From Chersky-840 sp963838775 (lineage in GTDB: Bacteria > Actinomycetota > Acidimicrobiia > Acidimicrobiales > UBA8190), in the NCBI GenBank assembly GCA_963838775.1, contig CAWISP010000001.1, forward strand, positions 257,563 to 321,562: a stretch of 64,000 nucleotides of DNA, in the 5' to 3' direction. Shown one piece after another: positions 43,375 to 52,637 of this stretch (position 1 is the stretch's first letter; each line of letters opens with the position of its first letter). Under the pieces are notes generated by a model, which was given only the letters and a program-made list of their open reading frames with translations, did not search any database and was not told the origin of the DNA. The position numbers were made by a program, and so were the translations under genes.

Positions 43375-44466
43375 CTAGTGTCCCGAGTTGCTGATTCGCT
43401 CGCAATATCGTGCGATTGAAGCGAGGATCTGGTCGGCGGATTTGACCCAGACGTAGGGCCGGGGGTTGTCATTCCACAGGACGATCCATTCGCGGATGTC
43501 GCGCTCGAGGTTCTGAACGTTCGTGTGGGCCCCGCGCTTGATCTTCTTGGTGGTCAATTCACCGAACCAACGCTCCACCATGTTCAACCACGATCCCGAC
43601 GTGGGCGTGAAGTGGAGATGGAACCGGCGGTGGCGCAGCAGCCAGCGGTGGATGTCGGGAGTCTTGTGGGTGGCGTAGTTGTCGAGGATGAGATGCACTT
43701 CGAGGTTCTCGGGGACCTCTTCATCGATACGCATCAGGAACTTCTTGAACTCAGCGGCCCGGTGGCGCCGGTGCAGCGATCCGATGACCTTGCCCGTCGC
43801 CATGTCGAGCGCCGCGAACAGCGAGGTGGTGCCGTGGCGGATGTAGTCGTGGCTGCGCCGTTCAGGGGTGCCCGGCATCATGGGCAGGATCGGCTGAAAG
43901 CGGGCCAGGGCCTGGATCTGGGACTTCTCGTCCATGCACAGCACCACGGCCCTTTCTGGGGGATCGAGGTATAGCCCCACGATGTCTTTGACCTTGTCCA
44001 CGAACAACGGATCGGTGGAGAGCTTGAACGTCTCCGCTCGGTGCGGCTGCAGTCCGAAGGCCCGCCAGATCAGGCTGACCGACGTCTGGCTCATTCCCAT
44101 CGCCGCGGCCATCGACCGGGTGGACCAGTGGGTGGCGTCGGCCGGCTTCTCCTCGAGGGTCTTCACGATCACAGCTTCGACCTTGTCGTCGGTGACGGTG
44201 CGCGTGGCCCCGGGCCGGGCCTCGTCGAACAGACCCTCGAGGCGTCTGTCCACGAATCGCCGGCGCCACTTGCCGACGGTGGCTCCATTCACCCGCAGGT
44301 CGGCGGCGACGGCCTGGTTGGTGGCGCCTGTCGCACAGGCCAAGACGATCCGGGCTCGGAGCGCCAGTGCCTGCGCGCTCTTACGACGCCTCGTCAGGCG
44401 CTCAAGAACCTGGCGCTCCTCATCGCTCAGCACCAGTTCCGCTTTGGGTCGTCCCGGTCGTGGCAT
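43375..44466 (-). CDS. IS630-family transposase
   Basis: 363 residues from ATG 44466 (gggagacgacg upstream). N-terminal helix-turn-helix region (GATNQAVAADLRVNGATVGKWRRRF), then DDE core: CMDEKSQIQAL (D), HLILDNYATHK (D) and GSWLNMVERWFGELTTK (E). Intact. The TAG stop uses bases of the duplicated TA target site. Confidence 0.93.
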   Translation of the reverse strand: MPRPGRPKAELVLSDEERQVLERLTRRRKSAQALALRARIVLACATGATNQAVAADLRVNGATVGKWRRRFVDRRLEGLFDEARPGATRTVTDDKVEAVIVKTLEEKPADATHWSTRSMAAAMGMSQTSVSLIWRAFGLQPHRAETFKLSTDPLFVDKVKDIVGLYLDPPERAVVLCMDEKSQIQALARFQPILPMMPGTPERRSHDYIRHGTTSLFAALDMATGKVIGSLHRRHRAAEFKKFLMRIDEEVPENLEVHLILDNYATHKTPDIHRWLLRHRRFHLHFTPTSGSWLNMVERWFGELTTKKIKRGAHTNVQNLERDIREWIVLWNDNPRPYVWVKSADQILASIARYCERISNSGH

Positions 44467-44565
44467 CGTCGTCTCCCATCGTTGCTGACAACGACGGGAA
44501 CGCGCCGTCCGGGACGAAAATTCCAGGTTCACAGATATTTCTTACGAATCAACAACTCAGGGGAC
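43378..44565 (-). mobile_element. IS630-family insertion sequence, complete, TA target duplication
   Basis: Inverted repeats: left GTGTCCCGAGTTGCTGATTC, right (inward) GTCCCCTGAGTTGTTGATTC, differing at four positions. Flanked by TA at 43376-43377 and 44566-44567, the IS630/Tc1 target. About 1.19 kb, inserted between two glycan genes without breaking either. Confidence 0.9.
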
Positions 44566-44589
44566 TAGGATTGGGCGGCGCAACGTTGC

Positions 44590-45687
44590 CTATTGGCCTT
44601 TCACATCGAGACTGTCGGGGGCAATCGACGGGTCCGGTAGCGCAGATGGTTCTTCCATACCGGCTGGTACTCCCTGACGACCGCTCGGGGCGTTCAGAAT
44701 GCTCTCGACGATGAACGCAGGACGGCGCTTGACCTCATCGTAGATGTGGGCGAGATAGGAGCCGATGATGCTTAGGCATGCCAGCTGCACCCCGCCAAGG
44801 AAGAGGACGATCAGGATCGCCGTAGTCAGACCTGATGGTGCCTGATGGGGGCTGACGAGGCGAACCAGAAGTACTGCAATTGCGGCCAGCGCACTTCCGA
44901 TGATTGTTGCCACGGCGAGGACTGTAATGAGCTCGAGCGGCGCGTAGGAGAACGAAAAGATTCCCTTTCGCGCCCAACCGAGGTTTCGAAGGAAAGAGTT
45001 AGTCGTGCGGCCAAACATTCGCTCGGGCCGCGTGTAGGTGACACCGGTCTGTCGAAACCCGACCCATGCACGTAGGCCGCGTAGAAAGCGATTGTTCTCC
45101 GGAAGGCTGTTCAGAGCGTCGACAACTCGTCGATCGAGGAGTGAGAAATCGCCAGCGTCCAGTGGCATAGGGACATAAGAGGCAGCGCGGAACATCCGAT
45201 AGAAGAGCTTGTATCCGGAGCGAAGGAACATGGTAGCTTGACGCTTTGTCCGAATTCCGTAAACGACGTCGAAGCCCTGCTCCCATTTGGTGACAAATTG
45301 TTCGATGAGCTCCGGCGGGTCCTGAAGGTCACCGTCCAGCAGGACAACTGCGTCTCCAGTTGCGATTCTCATACCACTGGTAAAAGCGCTCTGAGAACCG
45401 AAATTTCGAGAGTGGTTGACGACGACCACTCTGCGATCAGACCGAGCGATCTCAGCTAGAACCTCTTTCGCGTTGTCCGGACTGGCATCGTTGACAAAGA
45501 TGATCTCGTAGTCGACGCCGATCCGATCGAATGTGTTGGAAAGTCGCTCGTACATGATCGGACAGGCAGGGCCATCCCTGTAGCAGGCGATGATCGCACT
45601 GACCTTTCGAGCTGCCCGCGCACTTCGAAGTGCTTCGGCATCTGCGACTTGAACATCCTGACGCGGTTCCATCTGAGGATTGGCCAT
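44590..45687 (-). CDS. Polyprenyl-phosphate glycosyltransferase (GT2, DPM/GtrB/ArnC type)
   Basis: 365 residues. GT2 fold with VSAIIACYRDGPACPIMYERL, YEIIFVNDASPDNA and the metal-binding VLLDGDLQDPPELI, NFGSQSAFTSGM, then two C-terminal helices (LELITVLAVATIIGSALAAIAVLLV and TTAILIVLFLGGVQLACLSIIGSYLA) that place it with the GtrB/ArnC membrane-bound class. It transfers a nucleotide-activated sugar to undecaprenyl/decaprenyl phosphate on the cytoplasmic face. This would supply the GT-C enzymes of the region. Twelve bases separate it from the upstream methyltransferase gene. Confidence 0.88.
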   Translation of the reverse strand: MANPQMEPRQDVQVADAEALRSARAARKVSAIIACYRDGPACPIMYERLSNTFDRIGVDYEIIFVNDASPDNAKEVLAEIARSDRRVVVVNHSRNFGSQSAFTSGMRIATGDAVVLLDGDLQDPPELIEQFVTKWEQGFDVVYGIRTKRQATMFLRSGYKLFYRMFRAASYVPMPLDAGDFSLLDRRVVDALNSLPENNRFLRGLRAWVGFRQTGVTYTRPERMFGRTTNSFLRNLGWARKGIFSFSYAPLELITVLAVATIIGSALAAIAVLLVRLVSPHQAPSGLTTAILIVLFLGGVQLACLSIIGSYLAHIYDEVKRRPAFIVESILNAPSGRQGVPAGMEEPSALPDPSIAPDSLDVKGQ

Positions 45688-45698
45688 GATGCCCGCGA

Positions 45699-46427
45699 TT
45701 ACATACCTGCGCTGCGCTGGGCAGAGATAAAGAGCGATTGAGCAAGGTGTTTTGCGCCTGGCAATGTCTCGGCAACGCGTCCAGCACCAACGATAGGTCG
45801 GATGGCCCAGGTGGGCACCCCTGGGACAAGGAAGTCTTTGTATTGAACCTCGATATCCTCAAAACCAGCCTCGCGAAGCGCATTGATCGCAAAGCGGCGG
45901 GAAAAGGCCATCTCATCGGGCTCTAGGCGTGCCCACGAACGGAGCTTCGAAAATGTGAAGACGAGGTAGACATATGGATTGTGGAGATTTGGCTCGAGGA
46001 AAGCAATCCGGCCATCGTCAGTGAGCAAATTGCGCATGGCCAAGAGCGCATTATTTAGCTCGTAATAGAGGTGGTGGAGGATTCCGTTTCCCACGACGTA
46101 GTCGAACTGCCGCGAGCCAAAGCGCTCCTCCACCTGGCGAAAGTCCAAGGCCTCGAACTGGACGTTTGTCGACGGAGCCGCGGCGCGCGCCTCCTGGATG
46201 AACTGCTCGGAACGATCGAGTCCCATGACGGACATTCCAGTTTCGGTGGCCAACTGACGAGCAATCTCACCTCTACCGCATCCGATCTCGAGGACGCGTC
46301 CGGATGGGTGTGGCGTCATCGCCGACATGAGGAGCCGGCAACGTCGTTGGGCCCGCACCTGCATCGAGCGACCCCCAGCCCATCCCTGGTTGTACCCTCC
46401 CTCGTCTTGGACGGTGCGAGTGCTCAT
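45699..46427 (-). CDS. SAM-dependent methyltransferase (class I)
   Basis: 242 residues from ATG 46427. Motif I VLEIGCGRGEIARQL, then VMGLDRSEQFIQEA (motif II acidic residue) and YVVGNGILHHLYYELNNALLAMRNLLTDDGRIAFLEPNL (motifs III-IV). C-terminal part is hydrophobic-rich (VTFSKLRSWARLEPDE). It probably methylates a sugar or lipid intermediate of the glycan pathway; substrate unknown. Ten bases after the stop of the other methyltransferase gene. Confidence 0.82.
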   Translation of the reverse strand: MSTRTVQDEGGYNQGWAGGRSMQVRAQRRCRLLMSAMTPHPSGRVLEIGCGRGEIARQLATETGMSVMGLDRSEQFIQEARAAAPSTNVQFEALDFRQVEERFGSRQFDYVVGNGILHHLYYELNNALLAMRNLLTDDGRIAFLEPNLHNPYVYLVFTFSKLRSWARLEPDEMAFSRRFAINALREAGFEDIEVQYKDFLVPGVPTWAIRPIVGAGRVAETLPGAKHLAQSLFISAQRSAGM

Positions 46428-46437
46428 TGGATCAAGT

Positions 46438-47178
46438 TCATTTCGCTGCCGTAATGGTGTAACCAAGCGGGTCGTCTGTAGATCCAAGCTTGGTGCGAGT
46501 GGCAATGTGCCCGAGACATGTCACCACCAGTAGCAACGGGGAGGCCAGGATCCAGAGCGGTGTAAGAAGGAATTTCCAACGCTTCTGTGGGACAAGGTTC
46601 CGAAACCACAGAACAGCGATTTTTGACGCGATGACGGAGATATCAGTTCCGCGAGGTGAGATCGTCACGTCTCGGAACTGGCCAAAGATCGTGCCCAAGC
46701 TCGAGGGAGTATAACGAAAGAAGTCGTAGGGAATGAAGTGATATCTTGCCGACCAGGGCACGGTGACGATGGCGCGAGCGCCGATCTTCATCACTCGATG
46801 GAGCTCATCGACAAGCTCCTGAAAAGAGAAGACGTGTTCGAGGACCTCGGTGCAGATCACGAAGTCAAAATGGTCATCAGGAAACGGAATGTGCTTTCCG
46901 TCGAAGGGTACAACGCTCTGGACAGCGCCAAAGGTCTGGCCCGCTTGCACATCGATTCCGAAGTAGCGAGCGTGTCTCTGTTCGAGGAGGAATTTGTAGG
47001 GGCTGTACCCGCACCCGACGTCGAGCACGTCGCCATGGACATCAGCTAGTTCACGGCGGAGGTCCCGATAAACGGTCAATACCTGGTAATCGAGAATCAT
47101 CCTTCCGAAGAACTTCAACTTCCGAGGAAGACTCGAGGGCGGCGTATTCGCGATGGGCCGAAAGACCTCAGTGGCCAC
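46438..47178 (-). CDS. SAM-dependent methyltransferase (class I)
   Basis: 246 residues from GTG 47178, which overlaps the end of the transketolase C-terminal gene by 11 bases. Motif I DVLDVGCGYSPYKFLLEQ, FDFVICTEVLEHVFSFQEL (motif IV) and GARAIVTVPWSARYHFIPYDFFRYTPSSL, a pattern of sugar or lipid-sugar methyltransferases. A C-terminal hydrophobic segment (LLTPLWILASPLLLVVTCLG) suggests membrane association. The open frame extends upstream in non-coding antisense sequence. Confidence 0.82.
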   Translation of the reverse strand: MATEVFRPIANTPPSSLPRKLKFFGRMILDYQVLTVYRDLRRELADVHGDVLDVGCGYSPYKFLLEQRHARYFGIDVQAGQTFGAVQSVVPFDGKHIPFPDDHFDFVICTEVLEHVFSFQELVDELHRVMKIGARAIVTVPWSARYHFIPYDFFRYTPSSLGTIFGQFRDVTISPRGTDISVIASKIAVLWFRNLVPQKRWKFLLTPLWILASPLLLVVTCLGHIATRTKLGSTDDPLGYTITAAK

Positions 47179-48106
47179 GGATGAGCTCCGGCGCGAGAAA
47201 GGCCTGTACTCGTGTGACAACGTCATGTGGTCCAATCTCGTGGACCGAGTGTAAGTAGGACTCCCCTCCACCATTGGCGCCGTATGGACGCTCGACCCCG
47301 ATGCGAAGAAGCCGGCAATTCGCACCGGCATCGGCAATGGTTTCGGCAACGAGCGAGCCGATTCCACCAGTAGTGACGTGTGCTTCGAGCGTCACCGCAT
47401 GAGTATAATTTGTCACCAATTGTACAAGGTCATTAGTGGGTCTCGGTGAGATACTCGCAATGACGACTACCGCGGCAGAGATGCCAAAATCGGCAAGCTG
47501 TACAGCCGCCTCGACCGCTGAGGCGGCGATAGCCCCAGCGGCAAAGATGACCACATCCGATCCAGCACGAACTTGTTGGGTTCTGCCCAGCTCAAACCGG
47601 CCGTCGAGGCCAGGTACGCGGAGGCGGTCGTTCTTTCCAAGTCGAAGGTACGCGGGACCGGACCACCGGGTCAAGGCGGCAACTGCCGTCGCGGTTTGCT
47701 CGGCGTCGGCTGGAACGAGGACGGCCATATCGTGGAGAAGGCGCATAGCCCCGATGTCTTCTATTCCGTAGTGGGTCGGTCCTGCTGTCCCGTACTCGAA
47801 CCCGCCACCCATGCCCACCACTGTTACGGGAAGTCCATGCAGCACAGGCCCATCCCGAATGAACTCGTAGGGTCGAAAGACGGCAAACGGCACTATCGAG
47901 TAGCAGAAGGGCCGAAAACCGGCCTCCGCGAGCCCAGTGGCGACGCCAACCATATTCTGCTCCGCGCAACCCATGTTGAAGAAGCGGTCAGGGAAGCGGT
48001 CACGAAATGGCTCAAGAGCCATGAAGCCGAGGTCGCCGGTCAGAAGCAGGATCCGATCGTCATTCTCGGCTGCATCGACAAGCGAGGCGACGAAGGCGGA
48101 CCTCAC
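47168..48106 (-). CDS. Split transketolase, C-terminal (pyrimidine) subunit
   Basis: 312 residues from GTG 48106, which overlaps the N-terminal subunit's stop (GTGA). Carries GDLGFMALEPFRDRFPDRFFNMGCAEQNMVGVATGLAEAG (the catalytic Glu in AEQN), GMGGGFEYGTAGPTHYGIEDIG and the C-terminal domain VEAAVQLADFGISAAVV. Together with the next gene it forms a complete TPP-dependent transketolase. Such split enzymes often act in secondary or sugar metabolism rather than the pentose phosphate pathway. Confidence 0.87.
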   Translation of the reverse strand: MRSAFVASLVDAAENDDRILLLTGDLGFMALEPFRDRFPDRFFNMGCAEQNMVGVATGLAEAGFRPFCYSIVPFAVFRPYEFIRDGPVLHGLPVTVVGMGGGFEYGTAGPTHYGIEDIGAMRLLHDMAVLVPADAEQTATAVAALTRWSGPAYLRLGKNDRLRVPGLDGRFELGRTQQVRAGSDVVIFAAGAIAASAVEAAVQLADFGISAAVVVIASISPRPTNDLVQLVTNYTHAVTLEAHVTTGGIGSLVAETIADAGANCRLLRIGVERPYGANGGGESYLHSVHEIGPHDVVTRVQAFLAPELIRGH

Positions 48107-48927
48107 GGAGCCTCCCCAAGTTCGGTCAATGCCTGGTCGTATTCCTCGTCCGACATGGGAAGGTAATGCCACTTGATCTGACGTTCCATAAATGAAACGC
48201 CTTTACCAAAAACGGTCTCAGCCACAACAACGCGGGGCAGTCGATCCTTGGGTGAGTTGAGGATCTCCACAAGCTGCTCTTCGTCGTGGCCATCAGCTTC
48301 GACGACTTCCCATCCGAAGGCCCGCCAGCGCGCCGGCAAATTGTCGCTCGCTAGGACGTCGGCCGTATATCCAAAGGCCTGCTGGTGGTCGTGGTCGACG
48401 ATGACATCGAGATTGGACAATCCGTGCTGGGAGGCAAACATGGCTGCCTCCCAGACTACCCCCTCGTTGCATTCGGCATCGCTGACGATGGCGATGACGC
48501 GCCGGCTAGACCGCTGAAGGCGCGCGGCAAATGCCGCGCCCACTGCCATTGACATCCCCTGACCGAGCGAGCCCGTTGAGAAGTCGACGCCGGGAAGAAG
48601 GTGTTCGGGATGGACGCCGAGGAGACTGTCGTCCCCGCAGAAGGTGGAAAGCTTATCTCGGTCGAGCGTGCCGATCTCAGCAAGAGCGGCGTAGAAAGCT
48701 AGCGCGGCGTGACCCTTTGACAAGACGAGACGAGAGCGATCGATGTCCTCAGGATTCTGAACCCCAAGAACGGTGACCGTGGCGCCGACAATGTCGGCAA
48801 TCGAGAGAGCCGAACCGATATGACCAACGTGAGCACGCTTCGACTGCTCCAAGATGATGCGTCGGATTGCCGATCCAAGAAGTCGGTCGGTGCCCCTGAG
48901 CAGAGAATCGTCGCGCAAGTCGGTCAT
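48103..48927 (-). CDS. Split transketolase, N-terminal (TPP-binding) subunit
   Basis: 274 residues from ATG 48927. Contains VGHIGSALSIADI, LVLSKGHAALAFYAAL, GVDFSTGSLGQGMSMAVGAA and the Mg-TPP region IVSDAECNEGVVWEA. That region reads SDAE where relatives have GDGE or SDGE, and the downstream loop reads VDHDHQQ where relatives usually have VDxNxxQ, so the Mg2+-ligand Asn appears to be Asp. The two subunits are coupled by a four-base overlap and follow an NAD-dependent epimerase gene on the same strand. Confidence 0.85.
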   Translation of the reverse strand: MTDLRDDSLLRGTDRLLGSAIRRIILEQSKRAHVGHIGSALSIADIVGATVTVLGVQNPEDIDRSRLVLSKGHAALAFYAALAEIGTLDRDKLSTFCGDDSLLGVHPEHLLPGVDFSTGSLGQGMSMAVGAAFAARLQRSSRRVIAIVSDAECNEGVVWEAAMFASQHGLSNLDVIVDHDHQQAFGYTADVLASDNLPARWRAFGWEVVEADGHDEEQLVEILNSPKDRLPRVVVAETVFGKGVSFMERQIKWHYLPMSDEEYDQALTELGEAP

Positions 48928-49916
48928 TGTGGAGGAGTGTGTGAACGTTCGTAATGTTCGCGAATGTTGGGCTCGGATGTGAGCCACGCCGTAAAGGCAC
49001 GAAGACCGTCACCGAGGTCGTGTGACGGCTTCCAACCCAGAGTCGACTGCGCTAGTGTGGGGTCCGCGACCCACATGTCTGTATCCCACTGGCGATCTGG
49101 CATGGTGCCCCATTGAGGCTGAATGTCGAGGGAAAACTGCTCGCGAATAACTGCAACGAGCTGCTCAAGGTTTACCTGGATGCCCGTGCCGATGTTGATG
49201 ACAGATCCATAGTCGGACGCGGGAAGGTCAGTGGCCGCAAGGAAGGCATCGCCGATGTCCTCCACGTAGACGAAGTCGCGTGCGATGAGCGGGGATACGA
49301 GGGGAGGAAGCTCCCCTCGTAATGCGTGAAGAATCAAGTTCGGCATGAGACGAGTGGGCTCTTCCCAGGGGCCGAACACCGAGTACAACCGCAGCGTCGT
49401 GAGTTGGCGCTGGTGATGATGCGCTATGAAACGACAGTAGAGGGTGGCGCCAGCTTTAGAGGCGGCGTAATGGCTGTTTGGGTTGGGAAGCTCGTGCTCA
49501 GATGGAGCATGGTCCATGTACCCGTATTCTGACGATGATCCAGTGTTCACGAAGGCCTCAACGTCTGTCTTCAAGCAGGCCTCTACAAGATTTACGGTGC
49601 CGTTGTAATTGGTCTCAATGATCCTTCGAACATCGGTCTGTGTGGAGTATGCCCCATAGGCGGCAAGGTGGAAGACCCATTCCGGATTGATGGTTCGGAC
49701 GACCTGCTCAAGGCGATCATATTGTTCGAGCGCTACGGTGTGAAGCACCACGTCATCGGCGATGCCGATGAGTCGCCACCTGGTTTCAGCCGGGCGGACC
49801 AGCAGATGGACCTCGTGGCCGTCGGTTACTAGCCTACGCGCGAGGTTCGCACCAATGAATCCGGATGCCCCGGTCAGGATTACGCGCTTCGCCACGCCAT
49901 GCACCCGAGACTCCAT
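48924..49916 (-). CDS. NAD-dependent epimerase/dehydratase (extended SDR)
   Basis: 330 residues from ATG 49916 (GTG 49895 is an alternative). Rossmann motif TGASGFIGANLAR, the catalytic Ser/Tyr/Lys in NTGSSSEYGY and YAASK, and a substrate domain with RLYSVFGPWEEPTRLMPNL. Acts on a nucleotide sugar; similarity in style to CDP-sugar or dTDP-sugar reductase/epimerases. First gene of the run epimerase, transketolase N, transketolase C, two methyltransferases, GtrB-type transferase, implying one modified-sugar pathway. Confidence 0.87.
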   Translation of the reverse strand: MESRVHGVAKRVILTGASGFIGANLARRLVTDGHEVHLLVRPAETRWRLIGIADDVVLHTVALEQYDRLEQVVRTINPEWVFHLAAYGAYSTQTDVRRIIETNYNGTVNLVEACLKTDVEAFVNTGSSSEYGYMDHAPSEHELPNPNSHYAASKAGATLYCRFIAHHHQRQLTTLRLYSVFGPWEEPTRLMPNLILHALRGELPPLVSPLIARDFVYVEDIGDAFLAATDLPASDYGSVINIGTGIQVNLEQLVAVIREQFSLDIQPQWGTMPDRQWDTDMWVADPTLAQSTLGWKPSHDLGDGLRAFTAWLTSEPNIREHYERSHTPPQ

Positions 49917-50440
49917 TCGGGCATGGGACGAGGGTCGGGCGAGACCGGGCAGCACAATCGGTTGGCCCGGTCTGGGCCGGGGGCCATTGGCGGCGCCAGC
50001 GGCGCTCCACAGGGCGCACGCAGCTCGATCGATGCCACACTCCCCGGAGCGCGCCTACCCAGGGATCCATCCCCGGTGGCCGCCAATAATGCACCCCCCA
50101 TGGCGCACACCTTATACCCAGCCCCGAGAGTGGGCAATGGACCTACCAGGGAGTTCGCGGCGGGAACCGGGACCTATCAGGCATTCGTGTCAGCGGTCGC
50201 CGACGCCGGGGACGCCGGCTTGCGAGTCTCACTCGACATCTGGGGCCAATCGACCTGGGCCGCTCGCCTTTTGCGGACACTGCGTGAGCCAAGGGGCCCG
50301 AGAGGACTAAGTGTCTCGGAGCGGTACCGGAGTTATTGGAGCATCGACGAGGTCGTCGCAACCGATGTGGTCCAGCATCTGTGCGCTCCGCATCGAGCAG
50401 TCGAGCGACTTAGCAGGCGGTCGTCAGTTCCTGGCGCAGA
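49917..50440. other. Intergenic stretch without a recognisable gene
   Basis: About 520 bp. Several short open frames in all directions have no domain, no good ribosome binding site and biased composition. The left part should hold the promoter of the epimerase operon. No IS end, tRNA or repeat noted. Confidence 0.4.
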
Positions 50441-52483
50441 TCAAGGCGAACGAAGCCGCTTTGTCGCACCCCCGATTTCGATCATCAAAGAGTTTGACAG
50501 AGGGCCGATTCGTCCGGCGGGACGATAGAGATTGCACAGGTTCCCGGGAAAATAAAACCTCGATGCTGATGATACCACGAGCCATTTGGTGCGATGCATG
50601 CTGAGATATTCGCACGTGTCCTCCATGACAACCGTGCTGGCGGCACTGAGAGCGGGAGTATCCGTTAAGAGGGTCGTTGGTACGCCTGTCGCCAGCGTAA
50701 TGTAGTTTCCATTCTCACCAAAATACGAGAGTGACCCGCTTTGATGTCGCACGTAGTTCTTGGTAGCGCGCACTGTCGACACCGTCTCAAGTTGCGAAGC
50801 AAGGGAATATTCGGAAGCAGGATGGGCTAGTGCGTCCCAGACCGTGTGCGGATTCGGCGACTGAAGAATCGCAGCAAAGGGCAGGGCGGCGAGAATGGTC
50901 AGCGGCGCAAGAGTGAGAGTTCTACCACGAGTGAAGCTCCGCCGTGATGGGAGATCGGATTGGTTGCTGTCTTGCCGCGATGCCTCCAAGAACAGGGATA
51001 TGAGTCCAGCAAGACAGATTCCGCAAGGCAACAGTAGCGTCTGGAGTTGTCCCGAAGCATACGAGCGGTTGATGTAGTAGATCAGGCCGATACTCCCCCA
51101 CGTTCCCACAAATGTCAGTGTGAGAATGGCGTACTCATTCCGCGTCGTGCTGTCTGGGGCCCGCCGGCGATGCCGCCAGAGTAGCCACCAACCTACGCCT
51201 GCGCTCCCGAGCAGAAATGGCAAGACGACGAGGACCGGTCCGGGCACCTGGACAAGCGCTGCTCCAAACCCACGCTCGTATGTTCGGCTGAAGAGGGCAA
51301 AGTAACTCAAATCGAGTGGTCGACCCAATGACAGGGCCAAAAGCGGATATAGCGCGAGGCCTACCGCCAATCCGGCCAGCCAGCGGAGCATGGGCTGTGC
51401 TAGGCGAGTCCATGGAATGGCGCCCCAGAGAACCACGGTGAACGAGACGACGAGAACCAAGCCGAGATCCTGTGAATTCCAAGCGATGAGTCCGCCGAGC
51501 AACCCCAAGGCGAAAATCGATCTACCGACACGTCCCGATCGAATTCGCATCAATTCGGCCAAGCCCAACGAGGACAGCACCATGGCAGGAAACAAGCGAA
51601 TCGACAGCTCCTGAAGATACGAGCCAATCGAGCTGTCCAACGGGCTCTGATCCTTTGGGACAATGCCGCCATGGAGCGCAGTCACACAGGTGAGCGGCAC
51701 AACAAGGATGACAGCTAGCCAGAAATAGCCCCTCGGAAGCGCGCGCCTTGCGATCAGAACAGCAAGGAATACGGCGATGATCGACAGACAGCTGAGGAAG
51801 ATGACGGCAACGTTTGCCAGGGAGTGCACACCGAAGACGTGCCGGAAGGGCACCAGCAGCCAGCCGTAGAGCGTTACATACTGTGCGACAAAGTTTGAGT
51901 CAGGAGTCCGTCCGGCAGCTGGTGCGAGCATTTCGTTGATGACAAACGCATTGCTTGGCGCATCGACGAAGTCATTCACAGTCCGGATGACACTCGCCAA
52001 GTCAATGACGCTCAAGGCGCACACCGCTATGGTGAAGATGCGTTTTAGTGACGGCGAAGCCTGCACCCAGCGAAGGCCTCTCCAGAACATAAGGGAGACG
52101 CCGATCGCTAGAAGAGCGACGGAGGTACCGAACCCCTCCCAGAAAAAGTAAAGGGGCGGCCGTTCGGTTCGAGCGATACCGACCAAGACAGCCGCTGTTG
52201 CTAGCAGAGCGATGGATATGGGCAGGACTCGCTTGGGTATATAGCGGAAGGACCAAATAGAGATGACGACCGTTGCGAGCACTGCCGCCACGAACATGGC
52301 CCGGTCCAAATCTTTATTTCCGTGCGGTCCTCGCGCAAAGACAACCGCCGCGACGACGACCCAGGTTCCGATAAGGATCCGTGGAAGTAAGAGGCTCACG
52401 GCCGTGAGACCGTCCGTCGTTGTTGCCTCGTCCGACTCGTGGAGAGAGCGTTCGGTTTCCAGATCGGTAGTCGAATCGGCCAT
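50441..52483 (-). CDS. Large multi-spanning membrane protein, paralogue of the one at 41266-43347
   Basis: 680 residues from ATG 52483 (MADSTTDLETE). About a dozen helices. Segments FVAQYVTLYGWLLVPFR, GSYLQELSIRLFPAMVLSS and GGLIAWNSQDLGLVL match the paralogue closely, with an extra loop (GIVPKDQSPLDSS) not found there. A loop after the early helices holds NAFVINEMLAPAAGRTPDSNF. GT-C-type envelope sugar transferase is the best guess. Opposite in direction to its paralogue. Confidence 0.7.
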   Translation of the reverse strand: MADSTTDLETERSLHESDEATTTDGLTAVSLLLPRILIGTWVVVAAVVFARGPHGNKDLDRAMFVAAVLATVVISIWSFRYIPKRVLPISIALLATAAVLVGIARTERPPLYFFWEGFGTSVALLAIGVSLMFWRGLRWVQASPSLKRIFTIAVCALSVIDLASVIRTVNDFVDAPSNAFVINEMLAPAAGRTPDSNFVAQYVTLYGWLLVPFRHVFGVHSLANVAVIFLSCLSIIAVFLAVLIARRALPRGYFWLAVILVVPLTCVTALHGGIVPKDQSPLDSSIGSYLQELSIRLFPAMVLSSLGLAELMRIRSGRVGRSIFALGLLGGLIAWNSQDLGLVLVVSFTVVLWGAIPWTRLAQPMLRWLAGLAVGLALYPLLALSLGRPLDLSYFALFSRTYERGFGAALVQVPGPVLVVLPFLLGSAGVGWWLLWRHRRRAPDSTTRNEYAILTLTFVGTWGSIGLIYYINRSYASGQLQTLLLPCGICLAGLISLFLEASRQDSNQSDLPSRRSFTRGRTLTLAPLTILAALPFAAILQSPNPHTVWDALAHPASEYSLASQLETVSTVRATKNYVRHQSGSLSYFGENGNYITLATGVPTTLLTDTPALSAASTVVMEDTCEYLSMHRTKWLVVSSASRFYFPGNLCNLYRPAGRIGPLSNSLMIEIGGATKRLRSP

Positions 52484-52637
52484 GCCTAGCGCCCAGCCCC
52501 TTCTCGTGCGCGGCCCGGAGGATGGGAAAGATAGCAGAACCGATGAAGAGCAAGTGCGAGAATCGCCGACAGGCGAATGGGAACTTTGCTCAACGGTGTA
52601 GTTGCCATCCACCGCGAGAACGAGGCTTAATGATGCA

